NCBI GenBank assembly: GCA_000727475.1 | Contig: KL647291.1 | Coordinates: forward strand, 1,987,527 to 2,051,526 | Direction: 5' to 3' | Source: Sarcocystis neurona | Lineage: Eukaryota > Apicomplexa > Conoidasida > Eucoccidiorida > Sarcocystidae | Length of the DNA: 64,000 nt | Shown here: positions 1 through 11,600 of the stretch, piece after piece | Layout: the number at the start of each line of letters is the position of its first letter | Position numbering within the stretch: the stretch's first letter is position 1 | Notes under the pieces: generated by a model | The model's database searches: none | The model's input: only the letters and a program-made list of their open reading frames with translations | What the model was told of the DNA's origin: nothing | Program-made: the position numbers and the translations under genes

Positions 1-3000
1 CTCCACCCAACACGGACACGCAGAGCGTGCTTTGTGTGCCAAGATTTCGACGGCAGTGCATCCGCTACTGCAGTCCAGACACGGACTACGCAACACCTAC
101 CCTTCACCAACACCAGGCAGCGTAGCAGCACCAACAGGAACAGTAGTTCTCCGGGCAGGTGGTAGGGCGACATGACGAGAGGCACCAGCATGACCAAGAG
201 CAGCGGCAGCAGAAGGCGGGGCAGCGATACTAGGTTTCGCTAATGATCTATCAGTTCTAACACTGTAGTACAACTGCTGCCGCCTTGGCGGCAGCACCTG
301 CTGCTGGCCCTGCGTATTGCGGAGCCGCATTGCGCCCGAGCTGCTGCTGCGCCTCCAGTGGTGCCGGTGCAGCAGCTCCTGGCGCGCAGTCGGTCCGGTA
401 CAGGCCGACTGCTGACTGCACAGCATTACCTCGCTGTTGCGCCGCGACAGCGACGGTTGCCCTTCCTCTTTCATCTACAGACCGGTTCCGGTGTGCCTGT
501 ACCCCCTCCTACTGCTACCTCCGTGACCGTTGTTGCTCTCCTGCAGTAGGAGCCCTGCAACAGTAGTAGGCAGGGGTCGCGGGCGCGGCGGCGACGCCTG
601 CTCCTGCACGGTGTCCTGCTGCTGCTGCGTTCCGTACTTTGCGGCAGCTGCTCTTGCCGCACCTCCTACGCTGGTGTTGCTGTTGCTATTCTTGCGGATG
701 CTGCCGCTGTGCTGCAGGTGCTGCTGCTGGTGCTGGTGTGGCAACCACCACCCTTCTTCAGTACGATAGCACTGCTGAACCTTGGTAGCGCGAATCTGCT
801 GTTGCTCCTGTCGCGCACTGAGTCCCCCCGTTGCCCCTCGGTTGGCCACATTAATACCTCGGAGCCACAGTAATAATACGTCATGCGGTGCTGCTGCTGT
901 TACTGCTCGTGCGCGACTGCTCCTGCTGGTGGTTCCTGTCGCTCTTGCGCACTCCGGGAAGGACTACTAGCTGTTCTTGCGGCAGCTGTTGCGGCTGCTG
1001 GGGCCGTCAGCCGCATGAGAGGCGCGCGGCCCCGTGTGCATGACGCGGCCTTGTGCCGGCTGCTGCTCCTGCTCCTCGCACCAGTACGAGCAGCAAATTA
1101 TCCTTTTCCTTCTCTCGCGCTGCGCCTTCATGCAGTAGCTGTTTACAACGGCAGCAACAGCGAGGGCGGAGCCGTTGGAGCGCCTAGACTACGCACGTTA
1201 CTGCCGCAGCCGTGACAGCGTTGCTTCCAGTACAACAGTAATAAAATAGCGGCGCAGGGGCGCCCGCGGCGGCCGCACGAAGAGAAACACGAGCCGCAGT
1301 ATTCGTTAGGGAGCTCTCTTCCCCGTTGCTTCTTTGTTGTTTTCCCAGCTCGCGCTGCTCGTACCTCTTCTCTTGTTGCAACGTTGTTGATGAATTTGAG
1401 TGATCGCTTTTCTGCAGCCTCTCCTGCTGGCTGCTCTGCGTCTCAGATCCTGCGCGGCAGCCGCGGCCGTTGCGTTGCAGCAGCACTTTCTCCCCAGACG
1501 TCGGCAACCGTTTGAAGAGTCGTTGTCGCAGAGCAGCAGGAGAGCAGCAGCGGCAGCGGAGGTATCGTGCTGCAGGAAGCTTCAAAGACAACAACTGCCC
1601 TACGCAGCAATAGTGCCGGCAAAACCATCACGGCAACTCAGACAAAAGTACGCATTTTCACAGGTAGAGATACGCGCTGCTGCAGCGGCGCCTCCCGATT
1701 ACCGGTAGCCTCCTGGACGGCAGCACTCTACACGTGGCCCTGCGCATCAACAGCGACTGCGCCAGCAGTAGCAGCACACAAACCGGCAGCAGCAGCAGCA
1801 GCACCGGAAGAAGCAGCGGCAGCAAGACTCGCACAAACCGACGACAGTCAGCGGCAAGAGCAAAGCCGCAGCAGCAGCAGTTCCGCAGCAGCACCAGCAA
1901 CACGAGCAGCAGCTCGGCCGTGTGGACAGGGGGCAGCAAGCGACGAAGGCAGCAGCTGCTTGAGCCGCATGTGCTGTAGTCTGTGTCTGTAGGGAGCGAG
2001 AAGCTGATTACGACAGTCCGACGGTGCTGCAGCAGCTGGAATTCAGCACCGTTAGTTCTCTTCCCGCCTGCTGCACGACACAGGGGACGCAGGAGCACAA
2101 GACGAGGAAGAGGAGGAGGAGGGGAGAGAGGAGCAAAACTTACGCAGAGGCATCTAAGAGACGAAGACAAGGACATCTGTTATTCGTCCACTGCACGTGC
2201 GCGGTAGCAGCGGTTTTCCCGTTTTTTGTCGCTCCTCCGCGGACCTCGTGCGGTGTACCTACACCGTGTCTGGCGTCGCCGCCCCAGCATCAGCTCTCCG
2301 GATGCGTCATCGTTCCCTTCCCTTCTGCATCGCCCAGCCATGCGCAGCAACAGCAGTTGTATAAAGTTGTCAGCTATCCGATTTCTCCCTGGCACTCTGC
2401 ACAAGCATCAACAACAGCAACAACAGCAGTTCTCCGTCCTCGTGATGCGTCTCTGCCTCTGCAGCACCCGAGAAGAAGTGCGTGCCTTGGTGTCACGCTG
2501 CTGCCTTCTTTGCCGCGGCTTTTTCTTGTCGCTTTCCGCAGCTGCGGCTGCCGAAGCTACCACAAGGGTGTATCCGGCTCCCGCCTGGCAAACAGCGGCA
2601 GTCAGTCCCAAGAACAGCAGCAGCTCCTTGGCGGTGGTAGCCGACTGCGAAGTTTATTACACTTGCTAGACGCTGCTGCTTTGTCGCGGACGGCGGCTTA
2701 CTTTTTGCAGCTGCTGCGGCTCATCTATCCCTGGGTTGTCGCGCCGCTTCTCGTGCGAACCTCAGTGCAGCATTACCTCGTTATTCCACGGGTCGCCTGC
2801 GGCTGTCTCCCGTCTCTCGCGTTCTCCCTGCTGCTTCTGTCCTCGTCATCTTGTGCTGCTCTTCCTGCTCTGCACGTGTGCGTCTGCGCGCCTGCGCTCT
2901 CCAACAGCAGACCAGCAGCAGCACGCCGTGTTCTGTCCTGCTGCTTCCTCCGCACCAGCAGCACGTCCCGTTGTCCACTTTCTCTCTCGCTGTCCCTGCT

Positions 3001-5677
3001 GTGCTGCAGCTGCAGCAGCGGGGCGGCGAGACGGCGACAAAAGTTCCCTTGCTCCCCGAGCACCCGGCCTCGTCGCCCGTGCGACCACCTTCTTCGTCCC
3101 TGTCAGCAGTTTACCAGATTGTTCGCTTTTCTGCAGTCTCAGCTGTTGTTACGCGCGCGACGGATTCTTCCACCCGGGAGCACGTGGTGCGTACGTATCT
3201 CTACAGATTGTTTCCAAAAAGACGATTGAAAGAGATGGAGCGGGATTGTGTGGAAAGGCGTATTCTTGCGTGCTAGGCAGGAGACGCTGGAGCAGGTGGT
3301 GTACAGACACCCGGCGTACCCGTGTACGTGTCTCTCTGTGTGTGCTTCGTGTCTTTGGAGGGGGAGAGAAATGTTTGTGTGACCCGCTGTATCCCTTGGC
3401 GGTGCGAGTAGCGTATGTGGGGTGGAGGAAGTCTTTTTCTCGCAATGAGCAGCAGAAGCCGGAAGAGAGAGACAGCAGCTCAGCGTCGTCACAGCGTGTG
3501 TGTAGGAAACTTCACCGCGTTTGCCGTTGCATGCCAGCCACCAGGCTGAGCTGCACACGCTGCTGCTATTACTCGTGTGGTCTTCTGTCTACGTTGCGGT
3601 CTCTGTTCCTCTTCGTCTCTTCTCTTGCCGCTCACGCCGTTGCCACCTCTTCCCTGTTGCGTCACACGGGAAGTGTTGCTGTGAGGAGCGAGGGCTTGGT
3701 GGACAAGAAGAAGCGCAGCAGCAGCAGGCTCTCAACAGAAACAGCAGGAGCAGTAGCTACTGCTGGAGGAGTGACAGCAGCAGCAGCAACAGCAGTAGTA
3801 GTAGCTGCATCACAAAAGGAGTAGCGGTAACGCCAACAGCAGTAGCGGCAGCTGCTGGAGGAGTGGCAGCAGCTGCTGTAGGAGGAGTACTGGCACCTGC
3901 AGGAGAAGTAGCGGCCGCACACGCTGCAGAAGTCGTAGCGGCAGCTGCAGCAGAAGGAGTGGTAGCCGCAGCAGAAGCAGCAGCAGCACCTGCACCAGAA
4001 CCAGAAGCAGCAGCTGCTCCAGCACAAGTAGTAGCACCAACTCCAACAGGATCAGCGGCAGCTGCAGGAGGAGCAGCCGCAGCTGCAGGGGGAGCAGCGG
4101 CAGCGGCAGGAGGACCAGCGGCAGCGACAAGTGAGTAGCCGCGGCTGGTGCATTGCTGCCAGCCCACAAGCAACAGCAGTGGGATACCAGACTGCTCTGC
4201 GCCGTCCAGGCTTTCTGTGTAGCTGCGGTGTTGTTCCTGCGTTGGCGCGGCAGCCGATGCGCTCCTGCCGCTCCTGCTGCGCCGTGAGGCTCGCTCTCCC
4301 CTGTAGCAGCGACCGCCGCAACCATCACTTCCTCCCGGAAGAAAAAGTCGCATGTGTCGTGGGTCCCGGCACAGTTGCTGCGCCTCATTGCCACATGCGT
4401 AGAAGTTTCTGAACGTCCTCAGCATATCACCACTGCTTCTAAGGAAGAGCTGTTGCTGCTGCTGCTGCGCCTCCTCCTCCCTCACCAGTTCTGCTACTGT
4501 CGCGCGTGTGTCTCTGTTGCCGCTGCGGCTCCTCCTGCTCTGTTGCTGCTGCTGCTGGGCCTCTTCCTCTGTTGCTGTTGCGCCTCCTGCCCCTCCTCTG
4601 TTGCCGCTGTTGCGCCTTTTTCTCGCTTGCTGCCGCGCCTCCTCCTCCTCCTCGGTTGCCGCTACCGCGCCTCCTCTGTTACTGCTGCTGCGCCTCCTCC
4701 TCGTCGTCGGTTGCTGCTGCTGCATCTCCCCCATTGGTACTCCTGCGCCTTCTGCTCTTCCTGTCGTGCTGCTGCGCCACGTCGTCCTCCTGTGTTCTTT
4801 TGCGGCGTGTGAAGGTACGAAGCTGCTGCTGGTGGTCAGGCAGCAGCTGCTCCTGCCGCTGCTGCTGGTCATGTTATTGGGGTCTACTTGCACACGCGTG
4901 AGACTAGCACTGCTGCTGCATCCCCACACGACGGCATTGGGCCGGTGGTGCTGCTGCGCGCCCGCGGACGACGTGGGGCTATGTAGCAGCTTCGCTGCAG
5001 TGTAGAAGTCCGCAGCTTTGCTGAGGGAGGACGTGGAGGAGCAGCAGCGGCGGGGGGACGGCGAAGAGCAGCAGCGTACAACAGCGGCAGCGGTGTAGGG
5101 AATGGCTGCAGCAGCGGCTGTTGCTTCACCAGCAACAATAACTGGAGCAGGGATCCCATCAACGACAGCAGCTGTTCAGCAGCAGCAGCAGGTACAGGAG
5201 GGGATGCGACAGCAGCGGCAACCGCAGAACAAAGTTAGGAGTGGTATAGCAGCCTGGCGTGGCCGGTGCTGCACAGCCGACAGGTGAGGAAATAGGAGCA
5301 GGGGCAGGATGCAGGAGCCCCGCCGTGACAGTCCTTGGGCAGACGGACAGCAGCAAGGACGTAGGCCAGTGAAGGCACGGCACGTTTTCTCTTCGTGAGC
5401 AGGAGGCGTTGCGCCCACAGCAGCAGCAGGACCGCAGCAGCAAGTGCACCGATCCAGCAGCAAAAGCAGCAGCAGTGCATGAACAGGAGCGTCGCAGTCG
5501 CTGCAATCGCAGCAGCAGCGGTCTGCGTGGGGTGGACAGCAGCTGCAGCCGCAGCACGACAGTGAACCGTGGGAGGAGCAGCGGAGGGCTGTTGTAGGAG
5601 CGGTCTCCAAGTGCAACGACGCAGCATGCAGGAGCAGTTGCAGCAGCGACAGCAACGTGGCAGCAAAGGAGGAAGCG
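1..5677. repeat. CAG/CTG-rich low-complexity region upstream of the kinase gene
   Basis: This stretch is dominated by CAG, GCA, CTG and GCT runs, with the repeat orientation switching several times (mostly CTG on the + strand near 300-1200 and 4400-4800, CAG/GCA near 1780-1900 and 3700-4130). All six frames stay open for hundreds of codons, giving Ala-, Gln-, Ser-, Leu- or Cys-rich translations with no domain motif. A purine-rich patch near 2100-2170 and a 21-base Ala/Gly-type repeat near 4050-4130 stand out. It may hold the promoter and untranslated exons of the kinase gene that starts at 5678, but I see no defensible coding exon. Confidence 0.6.
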
Positions 5678-8600
5678 ATGCGTGAGCAGAGCGACTCTCC
5701 GGTTGAAAGGCTCCCCACAGGGGATGACGGAGGCACGCCGCAGCAGCCGCAGCGAGACAAGCGGCAGGAGCACGAAGCAGGCCAGCAGCGGCACTGGCTG
5801 GCGGAGCCTTGGTGGCAAGAAGAGCAGCAGCAGTGGGGGCAGGAGCCTGCGGAAGAAGGGCGACAGCAGCGCAAACTAGACCAGCAGCAGCAGCCTTCTC
5901 CGTGGACTGCAGGCGCTACCTGTGTTAGTCACAGCCGTCGTCGAGGTGCGTACGACGCAGCGACAGCGGCGCATGAATTTTTTTACGAAGCGCCTGCTGC
6001 TGCTGCGCATGTGCCTGCTCCACGACTTCCTCCTACCGCCCCTCGTCCTGCTGCAGCGCGTCTTCGCGCTGCTGCTGCTGCTCCTGCTCCCCTTACCACC
6101 GTGAAGCAGCTGCATGATGCGGGAGCTGCTGAGCCACGGGGCACTGCTGCGGCTGGTGCGACGGCGCTGCATTCGAATACTGCTGCTGTCGTTGGTTCAA
6201 CAGAAGCAGCAGCAGACACAGGGAGAGACGGAGGCTCGTTCCTGTCTCGCTTTTTCTCCTCTTTTACGTCGTACAGAAGCAGCAGTACCAGCAGTTTGAC
6301 TGCACCCAGCAGAGCAGCAGGAGCGTCACCAACGAAGCAGCTGTCTTCCTGTTCGTACGATACGCTCGACGCTGCTTCAGGTGCACCAGCTCGGCCGCTG
6401 CCCAGCCCTGCTGCTGCTGCCTCTTCGTCTTCTTCCTCCCTCTCTCCTGCGGCAGCAGCGTCGCTGCAAGAACGCTGTATGTCGTGCGCCGAGACGACGT
6501 ACCCCCCCACACACAGCACCAGCAGCTGCGGCAGCAGCAACAGCAGCAGGACGGTTGAGCGCAGGGGGAGTCTGAGCAGCAGCAGCAGCACAGGAGCAGG
6601 CGAAGGAGAGTCTGGGATGCCGTTCTACCCTTTGCACACTGCTTCGGGCGCAGCTGCTGTTGCTGCTTCATCGTTTGCTGCTTCACGACCTGCAGCAGCA
6701 TCAGCAGCAAGGATTCCTGGTGGCCACAGGGAGACGGCCCAGCTGTTTCCCCACTGTCTCCTCGGGGGCACTCGACGTGCTGCCGCAGCAGAAGCAGCTG
6801 CTGATGCTCCCGACGCCCGTGAGGCTGCGGCTGCTGAGGAAGAAGAAGACGAGGAGGAGACTGCCACTGCAGGAGATAGGAGGAACGCTGGCAGCGACTG
6901 CAGCAGCAGCGACTTGCTGACGTGTCGAGCTTCACGGTATATTTTAAGCAGCCGCAGCGACAGCAAGTTGTGGGCTGGCGACAGCAGCAGCAGCAGCCCT
7001 GCCGCTGGGTGTTGTCCCCCCGCTTCTCCAGGAGAGGCTGCAGCAGGAGGATCTCCGTCAGCAGGAGCCGCAGCAGCAAGAGCGACGGCTGTTGCTGCTG
7101 CTGGCAATGCCGTCCACGGGCTGGGTAGTAAAACATCTTTTTCATGCGGCTCGCTGCAGTCTGCTGCTGCTTCTGCTGCCCCGGCTGCGAGCCGCAGCGG
7201 CGGCGTGCCCCTGCGGCCGAGCTGCAGCAACAGCAGCAGCGTCGTCGGCACCAATTTGATGAGCAGCAGCAGCAGCGAAGTAGTGATCCAACCCCTGATT
7301 GTCAGAGACACCGGAGGAGTGAATATTGAGGTCGCCTGCGACCCCACAGATCCCCTGCTGCTCCGAGGCACTGCCACAGGGGAGGTGCGACATTTCCGCT
7401 GTCCAGGACCGCCGGTCTGCTGGCGTGGCTGCACCAGCGGAAGCGGCACTAGCAGCGGCACGAGCAGCAGCAGGTGCTTTGTTCGCCAGGAAGGCGGCGT
7501 GGAGAGCAGCAGGAGCGGCTGCGTGGCGGCTGCGGAACCTGCTGGTGGAGTCGATGAGCTTGCTTCGCCACCAGACACACGTCTTGCCGCTGCACCCGCC
7601 AGTGCTGCTGCTGCTGAAGTGTCAAGTGCTGCAGGAGGAGGAGAACGAGCAGTACACCCGTCGATCGCAGCAGAGGCGACAAGTACCACCAGAGGTAGCG
7701 AAAGTCTGCGTCGCCCTGCCAGTGAAGTGACTTCGGCAGCGCCACGACTGCTGCACGAGACTTCTGCTGCGTCGTCACTGCCTACAGTGAAACCAAGCAG
7801 CAACGCGCCGCTGTGGCCACAGCAGCACCGTCAGCCGCCGGAGCCGAGAGACACGTGCTGCTGCTCTTCCTCCGGAGGCGCAGCAGCTGCTGCAGCGGAC
7901 ACTGCGCCGTCTTGCGTCTACTGCAGCAGCGGCGGCAGCGGAGCCGGAGGAGGCGGAGGAGGAGCGGCAGCAGCAGGGACAAGAGGGGGGGGTACCGCAG
8001 GGCGGGGGCAGCAGCAACAGGGAGCAGGGAGCGCTGGCAGCAGCAGAATAGGACTGAGGCGTGCGAAGGGCTTCTCGGCGCCGCAGGTATTGATGGAACG
8101 GCACGTGGTGCTGCAGCAGAAGGAGCAGCTCACGTCTGCTGCTGCTGCTGCTTCCGGAAGCTCCGGTCGGACATTATCCCGGCAGCCCCCTGTTGAGACG
8201 TCGCTGCCGCCTGCATCCCACGCCGTCTCCCAGCAGCAGCAGCGGCGGCAGTACGCGGGGAGCAGCACCAGCAGCAGCGGGACCATGTCCGTGACACGTC
8301 GGAGCACAGCAGGCGAGAGCAACAGCACCAGCTTCGCAGGAGGCGGAGGGGTAGCAGACACGTGCTGTTGCTGTTACTATTACTACGGGGAGACGCGACG
8401 GAACCGACGACACGGGTGGGGTCTGCTGGTTAACGATGATCGCTGTCTCCTCGAAGGGCAGTGGGTCAACGACATTGTACTTGGCTGGTATATCTGCTAT
8501 CACGAGTATGCTACAGAGTTCGGCTATAGAGAATTGAACCAGGTTGCTGCTGTGAGTGTCGCGAGCGACTCGAACAGCTACATTATCCCCGTGGCGCACA

Positions 8601-11600
8601 ACGCCTACGCGCCTGCTGCTGTTGCAGGACCTCCTGAGGGAGCAGGAGGAGGTAAAACCGTTGCCGGTCGCAGAAGCGACTGTCGACGGAAGACGATCGT
8701 CCGAGCCGCTGCGGCAGCAGCGAAGAAGAAGAGCCGCAGCACGAGCAGCGCGTGTCTCGAGGAGGAGCCAGGAGCTGCTGCTGCCGCTGCTGCCGAAGGT
8801 TCCGATCCGACAAGTGCTGCTGCTGCAGCCGAGGCCCGCGCTGCTGCAGCAGCCCGCACGCGGAAACGCAGCAGCACCGTCGCGGTGGCGAAGACTGCCA
8901 GACTTGCTGCTGCAGTCAAAGAGAAGGCTGCCGCTGCTGCTGCTGCTGCTCTCGCCTCCGTCCTCGGTGCTGCTGGGGGGAGTCTTCTCGCTGTCACTTC
9001 CGGGAGCGTCAGGCAGCAGCGGGCCCCAGAAAAGGAAGGCGCTGCCCCCACAACAGCAGCAGCGGCAGCCAGTAGCAGCAAGACCGTCCTCCTCCTGCAG
9101 CAGCACCAGCAGTTGCCTCCAGCTGCTCCACAGGAGGCACACAGCTGCAGCCAGTGTCCAACTTCTCTCTTTGTGGAAGAAGAGCTGCCGCAGTGCGCCA
9201 GTGCGCCTAGCACGCCCAGAAAAGTCGACCGTAGTCATCTGCCTGCTGCTGATGCAGGTCCCGCTCGGAGTGCTGCTGCAGATGCTGCTGCTGCTGCAGA
9301 TATTGCTGCTTCTGCTGCTGCCTTGTCAAAACCTCCTGAAGCGGCTGGCACAGCCGCTGTTGCTGCTGCTGCCGCACACGGCGGTCCCGCGGGGACAGGG
9401 GGAGTAGCGGCGCTGCCAGTACCGCAGCCGCCGCCCCCACGCGCTGCGAGAAGAAGCCCGGCGATCGGCGACGACGGGTTGGTGGACCCGGCGGAGGGCA
9501 GCAGCAGCGCAGCGCCGTATCTATCAAAGGTGCGTAGAGGGAGAATGAAGCACCGAACGATCCACAGCGGCACTGCCTTCACTATTACTATCACAGACTT
9601 GGAAGCCATGTCTGACGAGGATGCTGCTGCTGCTGCTAGAAGCAGCCGGGCCCAGACGAGCAGCAGCAGCAGCGGCGGTGGCAGCCTCGGAAGCAGCTGC
9701 ACCACCACCACCAGCAGCAGCAGAGACCACAGCAGCACTGCTGCGAGCGCGACACCCAGCGTCTTCTGTCCACGCGGCAGCAGCAGCAGTAGCTGCAGTA
9801 ACAGCAGCAGTAGCTGCAGCAACAGCAGCAGCGGGACACTGGCTGCAGGATCTGCTGCGGAAGAAGAAAAAGAGGAAGAACCAGAAGAAGCAGGAGAAGA
9901 AGGACGCGACGGACGGGCTGGCCTTCGCGGGCTAAACACAGGGGAAAAGACTGTGTGGGGTGGCCTGGGACAAATGCAGCAGCAACAGCCGCAGGAGCGG
10001 CTGATGACGGAAGGTGAAGAAGAAGCACTTTGGGAGTCAGCTGTGGGAGAAAACCCGCTTACTACTGCATCTGCTGGAGAGTGTATGCGTTTTTTTGGCG
10101 GCAAACGCGAAGCGCATCTTCCTTACTTGCAGGAGACAGAGAGTAAGCAGCAAAAGGATGAAGAGCAGCAGCAGGCGAAAAAGGACCAAAGGCACCAGCG
10201 GCAGGAATGCAGAGAGATGCAGGACGATGCCGCAGCGAACAGCAGCGGCGCATCCTCGGCGACAGCAACAGCAGACGCAGGGAAGACTGCAGCAGCACGG
10301 GGAGATGATGCACTTTTTGGTGCCGCCGCTGGAACAGGCGGTACCGCTGTGTTAGCCTCTGCGGCTTCGGTGGGAACTGCAACAAGAGCGAGCACGCCTA
10401 CTGCTGCTGCTGCTCTGGACACGAGTCAACCAGTGGCGCCAGCAGACGCAGACGCGGCGTGGGGCACAGATGGGGGAGGAACAGCAGCAGCAACGGGAGG
10501 ACCGGGAGAAGCCCGCACACCAGATGACGCAGGAGAAGGAGGAGGAGCAGCGACAGCAGCAGCCAGTGAATTGGCCCGTGCAGACGACGGAGGAAGAGCA
10601 CTTCCGGCAGTAACTGGTGCATCAGCGACGGCAGCAGTAGGGGCGCTAGGCGCAACATCCGTAGCAGCAACACCACCCGCATCCGAAGCAGCAGCAGCAG
10701 GGACAGCCACGTCGGCAGCGCCAGCCGCACCAGCAGAAACGTCAGAAGCAACAGGAAGAGCAACGGCGGCAAAAGCGATACGACCCGCACCAGCAGTGGC
10801 AACAGGGGGAGGAGGAGGAGAAGGAAGTGACGCGAACGCGGGGAGTGTGTCCCGCATCTCTTCGGCAGAAGTCGAGTGGCGTCGGCGGCAGCTGCGGAGA
10901 GGCGCGACGTTTCCGGAGATGGCGCTGCAGGACTCACCAGCAGCAGCAGAAAGTGCGTTCTGCGAAGGTCTGAGTCGTGGAGCGTCGTCGAGACAAATGC
11001 TGTCAGAGTCGCTTGCTGGGCACGCGCCGCTGCTGCTGCTGCGGGCCTCGGACAGCGCCAAGTGGAGCACCCAGCGTCTGTGTCAGTTCCTACGCCTCGT
11101 GGGACTTGCCCGGGAAGCGTCTCTCGCCAGGACGCATCGGCTCTGCGGCGCTGACATTCCCACGCTGACTGCAGCCAAGTTAAAGGAAGTGGGCATACGG
11201 GACGTCTATATTCAAAAGTTTCTTCTTTCGGTGTTCCGGTTCCTCTGGTCCTGCTGCGACCATCTTGATCCGCTACGCCCCGTCAACAGACGCAGGGACC
11301 GCAGGTGCATCACCGTTCCGCAGCAGCAGCTGCAGCAGCAGCCCCGCTGCAGCAGCAGCAGCGACAGCACTCCTGCTCGCGCTGCCGCTGGTGCGCCCGC
11401 CGCCGCTCCACTGCATGTGAAGACGGAACGCGGCGAGACGGTTGCTGCTGGGTCTTCTGCCCCTGGAAAGAAGGAGGCGGCCAGTGGCGAAGCTCCTACT
11501 ACGAAGTTCAAGAATACCGGAGGAGACTGCGCTGGAGTCAGCGCCCCCGCGCACCGCCCCACAGGGAGGCACGGCAGCAGCTGCAGCGGCGCGCAAAGTG

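Noticed and set aside
2024..3229. 401-codon + frame in the left flank
   Set aside because: Translation is Cys/Ser/Leu/Arg low complexity from CTG-type triplets; overlapping frames on both strands are equally open and there is no motif or convincing start or splice context.
3757..4929. 390-codon - frame
   Set aside because: Composed of Ser, Arg, Gln and Ala runs that result from the same triplets read in another frame; no domain.
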